Source of the DNA: Klebsiella quasivariicola
GTDB lineage: Bacteria; Pseudomonadota; Gammaproteobacteria; Enterobacterales; Enterobacteriaceae
Direction of reading: 5' to 3'
Assembly (NCBI RefSeq): GCF_002269255.1
Contig: NZ_CP022823.1
Coordinates: 2,108,001 to 2,172,000, forward strand
Length of the DNA stretch: 64,000 nt
Positions 7,005 through 16,157 of the stretch are shown here, in pieces. The notes under the pieces are model-generated. The model was not told the origin of the DNA. It worked only from the letters and a program-made list of their open reading frames with translations, and did not search any database. Every line of letters starts with the position of its first letter. Position 1 is the stretch's first letter. Position numbers and translations under genes: made by a program.

Positions 7005-8438
7005 TCACACCTTGCCGGCAAAAAGTTTTCCGTCGCGCACCAGCTCTCGCGGATAGCTGTTCTTCAGACGAGAACCAACCCGCTTGGCCAGGCCCAGCGG
7101 GACGCCCTGGAAGGTCACAATGGTTTCATCCTGCTGCGGCGGGGTCTGCGGATAGACATCGCGCCCGCGATACCACTCCTCCGCTTCCCCCAGCGTCAGC
7201 TCGAAGGCGTGCTGAGGGGCGGCAAAGGCGATAATCGCCTCATGCTGCCAGCGGTAGCCTTTATTGTGCAGCTCCGCCAGGCGCACGCCGATGCGAGAAA
7301 AACGCACCTTGCCAAACAGAGGTTCCATGGACTGCGGAAACAGCCACAGCTCTTTATCCCGCTGCCACAGCGTATGGCTTGCATCCCATTCCAGCCCAAC
7401 GGTCCTGGCAGCGGCGGTCGCCGCGGCGGCTTCCCGTCCCTTCAGTGGTACAAACGGGAATTTACCGACCTTATAACCTGGCGCCGGGAGCGGATCGATC
7501 GCCGCTGTCTTGCGCAGGCGAGCAACAAAGAAGCCTTCGCAATCGTAGATCTGTGGGAACACGTGCAGAAATCCTTCTGCGGTTAAAGCATCGGCCGCGC
7601 CGGAAAACAGATCTCCCAGCGGCAGGATCTCCACCGCCTGTGGGTAGCGGGACAGCAGCCACTGAATGACCGACTGATTTTCCTCGCGGTTCAGGGTGCA
7701 GGTGGAATACACCAGCGTCCCGCCAGGGCGCAGGGCATGGAAGGCGCTGTCGATAAGCTCGCGCTGGGTGGCGGCGATGTCGAGGTTGCTCTCCGGCGAC
7801 CAGTTTTTCAGCGCGTCAGCGTCTTTACGTACCACGCCTTCGCCGGAGCAGGGAGCATCAAGCAGGATGGCGTCGAAAGCTTCGGGGAGCGCCGCGCCGA
7901 AAACCCGGCCGTCGAAGTGGGTCAGCGCAACGTTGCTGATGCCGCAGCGGCTGATGTTGGCATGCAGCACCTTTACCCGGCTGGCAGAGAACTCATTAGC
8001 CAGGATGCCGCCCGCGTTACCCATTCGGGCGGCAATCTGGGTGGTTTTCGACCCCGGCGCGGCGGCAACGTCCATCACCCGTTCGGGCTGCCGGTTATCA
8101 GCGAACAGGGCGGCGACCGGTAGCATCGAGCTGGCTTCCTGAATATAGAACAGCCCGCTGAGATGTTCGGCGGTGCTGCCCAGCGGCAGAGCATCGTCGT
8201 TGTCCCGCTCGATCCAGAATCCTTCTGCGCACCAGGGAACCGGCGTCAGCTGCCAGCCATACGGGGCGACCAGAGAGAGGAAATCGTCGACGCTGATTTT
8301 CAGCGTATTGACGCGAATACTGCGGCGTAGCGGGCGCTGGCAGGCGGCGATAAAGTCGTCGAACGAGAGATGCGCAGGCATGGCCGCGCGCATTTGAGCG
8401 AGAAACGCTTCAGGGAAATAGACAGTATTTTCAGCCAC
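7005..8438 (-). CDS. rsmF: 16S rRNA m5C1407 methyltransferase
   Basis: 477 residues (E. coli RsmF 479). Methylates C1407 of 16S rRNA in the 30S subunit with S-adenosylmethionine. The N-terminal RNA-binding part holds RPLRRSIRVNTLKIS; the Rossmann-fold domain shows the SAM motif DVAAAPGSKTTQIA near residue 120, LLDAPCSGEG with the motif-IV cysteine, and YSTCTLN with the catalytic motif-VI cysteine. The C-terminal PUA-like part ends SYPRELVRDGKLF. The start is a GTG at 8438, giving the E. coli-like MAENTVYFPEAF. It is separated from letB by a 125-bp gap with two hairpins. Confidence 0.97.
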   Translation of the reverse strand: MAENTVYFPEAFLAQMRAAMPAHLSFDDFIAACQRPLRRSIRVNTLKISVDDFLSLVAPYGWQLTPVPWCAEGFWIERDNDDALPLGSTAEHLSGLFYIQEASSMLPVAALFADNRQPERVMDVAAAPGSKTTQIAARMGNAGGILANEFSASRVKVLHANISRCGISNVALTHFDGRVFGAALPEAFDAILLDAPCSGEGVVRKDADALKNWSPESNLDIAATQRELIDSAFHALRPGGTLVYSTCTLNREENQSVIQWLLSRYPQAVEILPLGDLFSGAADALTAEGFLHVFPQIYDCEGFFVARLRKTAAIDPLPAPGYKVGKFPFVPLKGREAAAATAAARTVGLEWDASHTLWQRDKELWLFPQSMEPLFGKVRFSRIGVRLAELHNKGYRWQHEAIIAFAAPQHAFELTLGEAEEWYRGRDVYPQTPPQQDETIVTFQGVPLGLAKRVGSRLKNSYPRELVRDGKLFAGKV

Positions 8439-8481
8439 AGGCAGCGCACCACAGAAAAAAAGGGTGCGCAGTTTAGCATAA

Positions 8482-8556
8482 ACGCCCCGGCGCGGGACAC
8501 CGGGGCGTGCGGTTTGTCATCTTCCCGCCCCGGTGTTTTCCGCGGCGGGAGAAGGG
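8482..8556 (-). terminator. Hairpins between letB and rsmF
   Basis: Two GC-rich inverted repeats: CTTCCCGCC with GGCGGGAGAAG at 8521-8554, and ACGCCCCGG with CCGGGGCGT at 8482-8508. They follow the letB stop on the minus strand. T-rich tails are weak, so partial read-through into rsmF is possible. Confidence 0.5.
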
Positions 8557-8563
8557 GGGAGGG

Positions 8564-11197
8564 CTACTGCGGCAGGGCGGTGCCCCATTCCCGCCACTCT
8601 TTCGGCTCGCTCTCCTGCAGCAGGAAGTGCTTGCCATCCTGGGCTTTCGGCGCCAGCGGCGTCCCCGGCGGTGTGGCAAAGGCGATCCCCCCGCGGATAA
8701 ACTGATTGAAGGTGCCGGTTTTCACTACCCCGCCAATCAGACCGAAATCGAGGCTGTAACCCGAGGCCAGCCAGAATACCGAGTTATTGCGCACCAGATA
8801 CTGGTAACGCTTGCTGATACGCAATTTCACCATCACCCGGTCGGACATCGAGCCCAGCGACAGGCCGGTGACGGTCCCCACTTCCAGCCCGCGGAACAGC
8901 ACCGGCGTACCGATGCCGAGCGACCCGGCTTCTGGGGCTTCCACCACGATGTTCAGACCGTCGATATAGCGCGAGTCGCTGATCGTCGTATCCTGGATCT
9001 CAAAGTCCCGTCGCGCCGGGCCGCGACCGGGTTCCACGTTAATATAGGACTGGAACAGGGTGTCCAGGTGCTCCACGCCCGCAGCGGAGATTTGCGGCGT
9101 GATCACTGAGAAGCGGGTCCCGGCACGGGCGAAGGTGCCGACGTATTCCGGATAGAGCACCGCTTTCGCCTGTACCTCGTTTTTGGCGGTGATCAGCTCC
9201 AGCGACTGGATCTGACCGATATCAATGCCAAGGTAACGAATCGGCATCCCGGTCGCCATTTTCCCGGCGTCGAACGCATGCAGGGTGATCTGGCCGCCCA
9301 CCGCGCGCGCCGCCGTTTCCGAGGCGTAAAGGATACGTTTGTTGTTCAACCGCGCGTTGGCGCTGCTGCCGTTGAGGTTATCAAAACTGATGGCCCCTTT
9401 AATGGCGCGGGCCAGCGGCGAGGCCTGCACGGTGAGTCCATTGCCGTCAAGTTTGACCTTCGCACCGCCTTCCGCCCAGAAGACGCTGTTGTTGGTCAGC
9501 AGATAGCGGTACTCCGGCTTGATATGCAGATCGATATCGAAAGCATCCCTGCGTGGTTTGACAGCGATGATCTCGCCGACGGCGAATTTACGATACAGCA
9601 CCACCGAACCGGCCTGAACGTCAGGCAGCGTTTCGGCAGTCAGGCTTAACGTGGTAGTCGGCACTTCGCTGAGGCTGTTTTCCTGCGCCTTTTCGAGGTT
9701 AGCGTACAGCGGATAACTGCTCTGCATTTCGCCTTTTTCACCCGGGATCACGCGTATCCCGCCATTCACCCACTCGCTGGCGCTGGCGCCCAGCACCTGC
9801 ACACCGTCAAGCCCCACTTTGACATCCAGACGACTGTTAACCACAAACTTGCTGTCGCCGCGGATGAGATCGCGGTACTCCGGGGCTATGGCCACCTGGA
9901 AAGTTACCCCTTTAGCCGTCAGTTTGCGCTCCAGCACCTGGCCGACTTTTACGCCGTGCAGCACCAGCGGCTGACCGCCGTCGATGCCGTAGCTCTCCGG
10001 CGCCGAAAGCGTGACAGTGGCGACGTTGGGCTCATCCAGCAGCGCTTTATCCGCCGGCATCACCGAGAAATGATTGCGCGGTTCGCCTTCGCCGGGCACC
10101 AGCTCAAAGGTATTACCGGTGAGCAGGGCGCTGACGCTGGGGTTGTCGAGGGAGAGCTTCGGCTTCTTCATCTGAATCAACGTGTTCTCCCGCAGCAGCG
10201 TCACCACGCTCGGGTCGACGGTCATCTCGCCGGTAACTTTGCCGCCGGGATTAAGATTCAGTTTGCTCAACTGACCGACTTCCAGCCCCTGATACATCAG
10301 CGGCGTCGAGCCCGCTTTCAGGCCATCGCCGTCAGGCAGATCCAACGTGACCACCACGCCACGCTGGCTGTGCGCCAGGTCTTCGTACAGGTGATAGTCA
10401 TCATTTTGCGAGGCGACCTGCGAGTCGGCGGGGGAGTCAAAGGCGATAGCGCCATTCACCAGCGCGGACAGGTTCTCCAGCTGCACTTTGGCCCCGCTCA
10501 GGCCGACGTCGGCCTTGACGCCGGAGACGTTCCAGAAGCGGCTGCCTTTTTTCACCAGGTTGGTAAACCGGCGCTCGATCAGCACATCAATGGTCACTCC
10601 CTGGTTATTGGCATTCAGGGTGTAGTCATACACCCGCCCGACCGGGATCTTGCGGAAGTAGACCAGCGAGCCACTGTTCAGGGAGCCAAGATCCGGCGCC
10701 TGCAGATGGATCATCAGCTCGCCGTTGTTGATGCGGTATTTGGGCTGGGTGTCGAGGGCGACAAAGTGATCTTCGGGCTCACCTTTTCCCGGCATCATGC
10801 CAATGTAGTTCCCGCCCACCAGCGCATCGAGGCCCGATACGCCAGCCAGTGAGGCTTTCGGCGTGACCAGCCAGAACTGGGTCTCTTTGCGCAGCGCATC
10901 TTTCATATCGCGCTTGATGCTGGCGGAAACCTCAATCTTACTCAGGTCTTTGCTGAGACTGATATCCTGCACCGTGCCGACTTCCACCCCCTGATAGCGG
11001 ATCGGCGTCCGCCCCGGCACGATGCCGTTAGCGGACTGAAAATCGATAGTAATCGTCGATCCGCGATCGTCAAAGCTGGTCCAGATAAGCCAGGCGGCAA
11101 TCAGCAGCGCGATGACCGGCAGCAGCCAGAATGGCGAGATACGGCGTTTGGTTTTTATTCTGGCTTCAGTCTGCGAAGCGGGCGTTTCCTGACTCAT
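8564..11197 (-). CDS. letB: LetB, MCE-family lipid transport tube protein
   Basis: 877 residues, the same length as E. coli YebT/LetB. One N-terminal membrane helix (SPFWLLPVIALLIAAWLIW) anchors it in the inner membrane; the rest is periplasmic and made of seven MCE repeats, visible as recurring segments such as GRTPIRYQGVEVGTV, STPLMYQGLEVGQL, GQPLVLHGVKVGQV, GMPIRYLGIDIGQI and GTPVLFRGLEVGTV. Stacked hexamers form a tube carrying lipids between the membranes. The start at 11197 gives MSQETPAS as in E. coli; the frame runs 14 codons further upstream. It overlaps letA by 32 bp, so translation is coupled. Confidence 0.97.
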   Translation of the reverse strand: MSQETPASQTEARIKTKRRISPFWLLPVIALLIAAWLIWTSFDDRGSTITIDFQSANGIVPGRTPIRYQGVEVGTVQDISLSKDLSKIEVSASIKRDMKDALRKETQFWLVTPKASLAGVSGLDALVGGNYIGMMPGKGEPEDHFVALDTQPKYRINNGELMIHLQAPDLGSLNSGSLVYFRKIPVGRVYDYTLNANNQGVTIDVLIERRFTNLVKKGSRFWNVSGVKADVGLSGAKVQLENLSALVNGAIAFDSPADSQVASQNDDYHLYEDLAHSQRGVVVTLDLPDGDGLKAGSTPLMYQGLEVGQLSKLNLNPGGKVTGEMTVDPSVVTLLRENTLIQMKKPKLSLDNPSVSALLTGNTFELVPGEGEPRNHFSVMPADKALLDEPNVATVTLSAPESYGIDGGQPLVLHGVKVGQVLERKLTAKGVTFQVAIAPEYRDLIRGDSKFVVNSRLDVKVGLDGVQVLGASASEWVNGGIRVIPGEKGEMQSSYPLYANLEKAQENSLSEVPTTTLSLTAETLPDVQAGSVVLYRKFAVGEIIAVKPRRDAFDIDLHIKPEYRYLLTNNSVFWAEGGAKVKLDGNGLTVQASPLARAIKGAISFDNLNGSSANARLNNKRILYASETAARAVGGQITLHAFDAGKMATGMPIRYLGIDIGQIQSLELITAKNEVQAKAVLYPEYVGTFARAGTRFSVITPQISAAGVEHLDTLFQSYINVEPGRGPARRDFEIQDTTISDSRYIDGLNIVVEAPEAGSLGIGTPVLFRGLEVGTVTGLSLGSMSDRVMVKLRISKRYQYLVRNNSVFWLASGYSLDFGLIGGVVKTGTFNQFIRGGIAFATPPGTPLAPKAQDGKHFLLQESEPKEWREWGTALPQ

Positions 11198-12449
11198 GTG
11201 CGTCCCAAAGTAAGCGGCTGTCCAGCCATTCAACTGCAAGAATAGTTAAAATTACCGCGCCGCCGAAGTAAACCGCCGCCGGCCCCATGGTGAAGGCGAG
11301 GAGCTGATCGCGATTTATTAGCGACATGGTGAGTGAAATAACAAACAGATCCAGCATCGACCAACGGCCAATCCAGGTGATCAACCGCAGCAGCAGGATG
11401 CGGGTGCGCAGGCCCTGCTCGCACTTGAATTGTATGCTGACCAGCAGGGTAAATAACACTATAACTTTGGTGAATGGTACTAAAATACTGGCGATGAACA
11501 CCACGCCGGCAATAGCGACATTGCTGCTGGCCAGGGAGATAATCCCGGAAAGGATGGTGTCGTCCTGACGCGCGCCGTTGACGTAGATGATGGAGATGGG
11601 CAGCAGGTTGGCCGGTAAGAGGAAAATCAACGAGGCAATCAGCGCCGCCCAGCTGCGCTGCAGGCTCTGCGGCCGGCGATGATGCAGCGACGTGTGGCAG
11701 CGTCGGCAGCGGCCACGCGCGTCGCGGTAGCCGGTGTAGTGGCAGCCGGTACATACCTGGAGATTATTATCGGCGCGGGTCGCCGGGCGTTCCGGGTAGA
11801 AACGCTCCCACAGCTCTTCGACGTTCATATGGATAAGCGTCAGGATGCTCAACAGTGTCAGGGAGATAAACGCCACCAGACCGATGCCCGGCTGTAGAAA
11901 AGCGTAATCCTGCACTTTGATCGAGGCGACGCCGATGCCCACCAGATAGATATCCAGCATCACCCACTCTTTGAGCTTGCCGAGCATCAATAGCACCGGG
12001 CGCAGGTTCATTCCCAGCACGTTGCCCAGCCACAGATAGCAGATGGAGACCACCAGCAGCACCGGCGCGACCACGGCGCAAAACAGCACCATCGCGGCGG
12101 TAATGGGGTCGCCCTGCGCGGTCATCTGCCAGATCCCCTGCAGGACGTTGGCATCGATGCGCATCCCCAGCAGGTGCAGGCGCAGCAGAGGTTCGGACCA
12201 GGCAAAAGGCATTAACAACAGCATTGCGAGTGCCATGCTGCCCAGACGTGTGAGCGACCAGTCGCGGCCATCTCGCACCTTTGCGTGACAGCGTGGGCAC
12301 CAGGCGCTTTGGTTGCGTTTGAGCACCGGGAGGCGAAAGAGCATGTCACACTGGGCACAGCGTTGGTAATGCGTATAGGGAAGGGGTGTGCTGACAGCAT
12401 GCACAACCATCTTATTCGCAGGTTTCAGGGTAGTTGTTTTTATCGGCAT
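11166..12449 (-). CDS. letA: LetA, membrane partner of the LetB lipid-transport system
   Basis: 427 residues (E. coli YebS 427), PqiA family. Polytopic inner-membrane protein that pairs with LetB. Two zinc-ribbon-like cysteine clusters are visible: CAQCDML with CPRCHAK near residues 33-60, and CTGCHYTGY with CRRCHTS around 230-255; each is followed by about four hydrophobic helices, so the protein is a tandem duplication of one PqiA module. LPANLLPISII is the family signature helix. It starts with ATG at 12449 and is divergent from msrC. Known role in lipid homeostasis of the outer membrane comes from E. coli work. Confidence 0.96.
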   Translation of the reverse strand: MPIKTTTLKPANKMVVHAVSTPLPYTHYQRCAQCDMLFRLPVLKRNQSAWCPRCHAKVRDGRDWSLTRLGSMALAMLLLMPFAWSEPLLRLHLLGMRIDANVLQGIWQMTAQGDPITAAMVLFCAVVAPVLLVVSICYLWLGNVLGMNLRPVLLMLGKLKEWVMLDIYLVGIGVASIKVQDYAFLQPGIGLVAFISLTLLSILTLIHMNVEELWERFYPERPATRADNNLQVCTGCHYTGYRDARGRCRRCHTSLHHRRPQSLQRSWAALIASLIFLLPANLLPISIIYVNGARQDDTILSGIISLASSNVAIAGVVFIASILVPFTKVIVLFTLLVSIQFKCEQGLRTRILLLRLITWIGRWSMLDLFVISLTMSLINRDQLLAFTMGPAAVYFGGAVILTILAVEWLDSRLLWDAHESGNARFAD

Positions 12450-12581
12450 TTATTACGTACAGGAATGAATGTATCTAACTATCTTAACCTATGAATGAAT
12501 TCATCTTGAGCCCAAGCGCATTTAATGCTTATTTTAGTAGGCTGTACGTATCAGGCAGTAAGACAACCAAGTGAAGATATA

Positions 12582-13079
12582 ATGAGCAAAACAGAATTTT
12601 ACGCGGATCTGAACCGCGATTTCCAGGCATTAATGGCAGGTGAAACCAGTTTTCTGGCGATGATCGCCAATACCAGCGCGCTGTTGTTTGAGCGGCTGAC
12701 AGAGGTCAACTGGGCCGGTTTTTATCTTCTGGAAGGCGATACCCTGGTGCTGGGGCCGTTCCAGGGCAAACTGGCCTGTGTGCGGATCCCGGTCGGGCGC
12801 GGCGTGTGCGGCGCGGCGGTGGCGCAAGGCCAGGTCCAGCGCGTCGAGGATGTCCACGCCTTTGACGGCCACATTGCCTGCGATGCCGCCAGTAATTCGG
12901 AAATTGTCTTCCCTCTGCGGGTGAACGACCAGATTATCGGCGTGCTGGATATCGACAGTCCGGTGTACAACCGCTTCACTGCTGAAGATGAGCAGGGGTT
13001 GCGCACGCTGGTCGGGCAACTGGAAAAACTTATCGCAGCCACTGATTATCAAAAAATCTTTACCCGTGTCGTGGGATAA
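12582..13079 (+). CDS. msrC: Free methionine-(R)-sulfoxide reductase
   Basis: 165 residues, a single GAF domain, same length as E. coli MsrC (YebR). Reduces free L-methionine-(R)-sulfoxide in the cytoplasm using thioredoxin or glutaredoxin. The three cysteines of the family are at 66 (LACVRIP), 76 (GRGVCGAAV) and 100 (HIACDAAS). The ATG at 12582 was chosen by homology with MSKTEFYADLN; the frame continues upstream for 19 codons. It is divergent from letA and is followed after 97 bp by proQ. Confidence 0.95.
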   Translation: MSKTEFYADLNRDFQALMAGETSFLAMIANTSALLFERLTEVNWAGFYLLEGDTLVLGPFQGKLACVRIPVGRGVCGAAVAQGQVQRVEDVHAFDGHIACDAASNSEIVFPLRVNDQIIGVLDIDSPVYNRFTAEDEQGLRTLVGQLEKLIAATDYQKIFTRVVG

Positions 13080-13176
13080 TCAACGGATAACGTAGCATTT
13101 AGCGAGGACGTCATTATAATGTCGCCTGTTCATGCCTGCGGCTTGTTGGCTACGTCCGTTGTAATCAGGAAATTTC

Positions 13177-13854
13177 ATGGAAAATCAACCTAAGTTGAAT
13201 AGCAGTAAAGAAGTTATCGCCTTTCTGGCCGAACGTTTCCCGCAGTGCTTTAGCGCTGAAGGTGAAGCGCGCCCCCTGAAAATCGGAATTTTTCAGGATC
13301 TCGTTGAGCGAGTGGGTGGTGAGATGAATCTCAGCAAAACCCAGCTTCGCGCTGCATTACGTCTCTACACGTCCAGCTGGCGCTATCTGTACGGTGTAAA
13401 AGCCGGCGCAATCCGCGTCGATCTCGACGGCAACCCATGCGGCGAACTGGAAGAACAGCACATTGCCCATGCGCGTCAGCAACTGGAAGAAGCGAAAGCT
13501 CGCGTTCAGGTGCAGCGCGCTGCCCAGCAGGCGAAAAAACGCGAAGCCGCCGCGGCCGCAGGCCAGCAGGATGAAGGGGTTCGCCGCGAGCGTAAACCGC
13601 GTCCTCAGCAGCCGCGTCGTAAAGAAGGTGCTGAACAGCGTAAACCGCGTCCTGTTGCGGCCAAAGCCCCACGTGAAGAGCGTCATACTCCGGTATCGGA
13701 TGTTTCCGTTCTGACCGTCGGCCAGGCGCTGAAGGTGAAAGCAGGCAATAACGCAATGGACGCCACCGTTCTGGAAATCACCAAAGATGGCGTTCGTGTA
13801 CAGCTGACTTCTGGTATGTCAATGATTGTACGCGCAGAACACCTGGTGTTCTGA
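13177..13854 (+). CDS. proQ: ProQ RNA chaperone
   Basis: 225 residues (E. coli 232). Global RNA-binding protein that stabilises and pairs small RNAs and mRNA 3' ends. The N-terminal FinO domain (about 1-120) includes FLAERFPQCFS, GIFQDLVERV and LRLYTSSWRYLYG; a basic, Arg/Lys/Gln-rich linker follows (about 121-170, RKPRPQQPRRKEG), then a Tudor-like C-terminal domain (VLTVGQALKVKAGNNAMDA to the end). SdsR, encoded earlier in this window, is a known ProQ ligand in enterobacteria. prc starts 19 bp downstream, so the two form an operon as in E. coli. Confidence 0.97.
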   Translation: MENQPKLNSSKEVIAFLAERFPQCFSAEGEARPLKIGIFQDLVERVGGEMNLSKTQLRAALRLYTSSWRYLYGVKAGAIRVDLDGNPCGELEEQHIAHARQQLEEAKARVQVQRAAQQAKKREAAAAAGQQDEGVRRERKPRPQQPRRKEGAEQRKPRPVAAKAPREERHTPVSDVSVLTVGQALKVKAGNNAMDATVLEITKDGVRVQLTSGMSMIVRAEHLVF

Positions 13855-13873
13855 AACGGAGGCCGGGCCAGGC

Positions 13874-15922
13874 ATGAACACATTTTTTAAAATCACCGCG
13901 CTTGCGGGCCTGCTGACACTAGCAGGCCATGCTTTTGCCGTTGATGACATAACCCGCGCAGATCAAATCCCCGTGCTGAAAGAAGAGCCGCAGCACGCGA
14001 CGGTAAGCGAGCGCGTGACATCGCGCTTTACCCGCTCTCATTACCGTCAGTTCGATCTCGACAATGCCTTCTCGGCAAAGATTTTTGACCGTTATCTGAA
14101 CCTGCTGGATTACAGCCACAATGTGCTGCTGGCCAGCGATGTAGCGAAGTTTGCGGCCAAAAAAGACCAAATCGGCGACGAACTGCGCACCGGGAAACTG
14201 GACGTCTTCTACGACCTCTACAACCTGGGGCAGCAGCGCCGCTTCGAACGCTATCAGTATGCGCTGAAGGTGCTGGAACGTCCGATGGACTTTACCGGCA
14301 ACGACAATTTCAATCTTGACCGTTCCAAAGCGCCGTGGCCAAAAGACGAGGCCGAGCTGAATAAGCTGTGGGACGCTAAGGTTAAGTTTGACCAGCTAAG
14401 TCTGAAGCTGGCGGGTAAAGACGATAAAGAGATCCGCGACACGTTAACCCGTCGCTATAAGTTTGCGATCCGTCGTCTGGCGCAAACCAACAGTGAAGAT
14501 GTCTTCTCGCTGGCGATGACCGCCTTCGCTCGCGAAATCGACCCGCACACCAACTACCTGTCGCCGCGCAATACCGAGCAGTTCAATACCGAGATGAGCC
14601 TCTCTCTTGAGGGGATCGGCGCCGTGCTGCAGATGGATGATGACTACACCGTCATTAATTCGCTGGTGGCGGGCGGTCCGGCCGCGAAGAGCAAAGCCAT
14701 CAGCGTCGGCGATCGCATCGTTGGCGTTGGCCAGACCGGGAAGCCGATGGTCGATGTTATCGGCTGGCGTCTGGATGACGTTGTCGCGCTGATTAAAGGG
14801 CCGAAGGGCAGCAAAGTGCGCCTTGAGATCCTGCCAGCCGGTAAAGGGGCCAAGACGCGTATCGTCACCCTGACCCGCGAACGCATCCGTCTGGAAGATC
14901 GCGCGGTGAAGATGTCGGTGAAAACCGTCGGTAAAGAAAAAGTCGGCGTGCTGGATATTCCGGGCTTTTACGTTGGCCTGACCGATGACGTGAAAGTACA
15001 GCTGCAGAAGCTGGAAAAACAGAACGTCAGCAGCATCGTCATTGACCTGCGCAGCAACGGCGGCGGGGCGCTGACCGAGGCGGTATCGCTCTCGGGGCTG
15101 TTTATTCCGTCCGGCCCGGTGGTGCAGGTGCGGGATAACAATGGCAAGGTGCGCGAAGACAGCGATAACGATGGCGTGGTCTATTACAAAGGGCCGCTGG
15201 TGGTGCTGGTTGACCGCTTTAGCGCCTCGGCGTCTGAAATCTTCGCCGCGGCGATGCAGGATTATGGCCGCGCGCTGATCGTTGGCGAACCGACCTTTGG
15301 TAAAGGGACTGTACAGCAGTATCGCTCGTTGAATCGTATCTACGATCAGATGCTGCGTCCGGACTGGCCGGCGTTAGGCTCTGTCCAGTACACCATCCAG
15401 AAGTTCTACCGGATTAACGGCGGCAGTACCCAGCGCAAAGGCGTGACGCCGGATATCATGATGCCCACCGGGAATGAAGATCGCGAAACCGGCGAGCAGT
15501 ATGAAGACAACGCTCTGCCATGGGACAGTATCAATGCGGCCACCTATGTGAAGTCCGGGGATCTGACCCCGTTTGGACCGGAGCTGCTCAAGCGCCACGA
15601 CGAGCGCATTGCACAGGATCCGGAGTTCCAGTACATCATGAAGGATATTGCCCGTTATAACGCGATGAAAGACAAGCGTAACATCGTCTCTCTGAACTAC
15701 GCCCAGCGTGAGAAAGAGAACGAAGAGGATGATGCGATTCGTCTGGCGCGGATTAACGATCGCCTGAAACGCGAAGGCAAGCCGCCATTGAAAAAACTGG
15801 ACGATCTGCCGAAGGATTATCAGGAACCGGACCCGTATCTTGATGAAACGGTCCACATCGCGGTCGACCTGGCGCATCTTGAAAAAGCGCGCCCGGCAGT
15901 GGAACCGCCGGCCAGTAAATAA
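13874..15922 (+). CDS. prc: Tail-specific periplasmic protease Prc (Tsp)
   Basis: 682 residues, the same as E. coli Prc. It cleaves proteins with nonpolar C termini, processes FtsI and, with NlpI, degrades the murein hydrolase MepS. It has a signal peptide (residues 1-22, ending GHAFA), a PDZ domain around 240-325 (LSLEGIGAVLQMDDDYTVI, GDRIVGVGQ) and a Ser/Lys protease core: the catalytic serine is S452 in FSASASEIF (codon at 15227-15229) and the lysine K477 in PTFGKGTVQQ. The ATG at 13874 gives the signal peptide. A strong terminator follows. Confidence 0.98.
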   Translation: MNTFFKITALAGLLTLAGHAFAVDDITRADQIPVLKEEPQHATVSERVTSRFTRSHYRQFDLDNAFSAKIFDRYLNLLDYSHNVLLASDVAKFAAKKDQIGDELRTGKLDVFYDLYNLGQQRRFERYQYALKVLERPMDFTGNDNFNLDRSKAPWPKDEAELNKLWDAKVKFDQLSLKLAGKDDKEIRDTLTRRYKFAIRRLAQTNSEDVFSLAMTAFAREIDPHTNYLSPRNTEQFNTEMSLSLEGIGAVLQMDDDYTVINSLVAGGPAAKSKAISVGDRIVGVGQTGKPMVDVIGWRLDDVVALIKGPKGSKVRLEILPAGKGAKTRIVTLTRERIRLEDRAVKMSVKTVGKEKVGVLDIPGFYVGLTDDVKVQLQKLEKQNVSSIVIDLRSNGGGALTEAVSLSGLFIPSGPVVQVRDNNGKVREDSDNDGVVYYKGPLVVLVDRFSASASEIFAAAMQDYGRALIVGEPTFGKGTVQQYRSLNRIYDQMLRPDWPALGSVQYTIQKFYRINGGSTQRKGVTPDIMMPTGNEDRETGEQYEDNALPWDSINAATYVKSGDLTPFGPELLKRHDERIAQDPEFQYIMKDIARYNAMKDKRNIVSLNYAQREKENEEDDAIRLARINDRLKREGKPPLKKLDDLPKDYQEPDPYLDETVHIAVDLAHLEKARPAVEPPASK

Positions 15923-15929
15923 GTCACTA

Positions 15930-15960
15930 ACGGGCACCTCAGAAGGTGCCCGTTTTTTTT
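15930..15960 (+). terminator. Terminator of proQ-prc
   Basis: Perfect 10-bp stem ACGGGCACCT/AGGTGCCCGT, 4-nt loop, then eight Ts. It starts 8 bp after the prc stop. Confidence 0.95.
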
Positions 15961-16039
15961 GCGCGCTTTGTCATCGCCATTCAGCTCAGCTAACAAAATG
16001 TCAACCTGATCAGCCGCTGTCAGCAAGATGCTACAAAAT

Positions 16040-16054
16040 GTAAAGTTGTGTTTT
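16040..16054 (+). promoter_or_regulatory. Candidate CpxR box before htpX
   Basis: GTAAA, five bases, GTTTT: one perfect and one partial half-site of the GTAAA-N5-GTAAA CpxR motif, about 105 bp before the htpX start. E. coli htpX is a known CpxR target; binding here is inferred. Confidence 0.4.
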
Positions 16055-16157
16055 TATCGTGACTTAGCGGGGGTTGATGGTTGAAAATTGCAGCCTGACC
16101 CATACGATGTGGGTAATCGCATAGTGCGTTTTGTTAAATTGAGGTAAAAAGAAAATT

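Noticed and set aside
9956..10852. 298-codon plus-strand frame opposite letB
   Set aside because: Antisense shadow of the conserved MCE protein.
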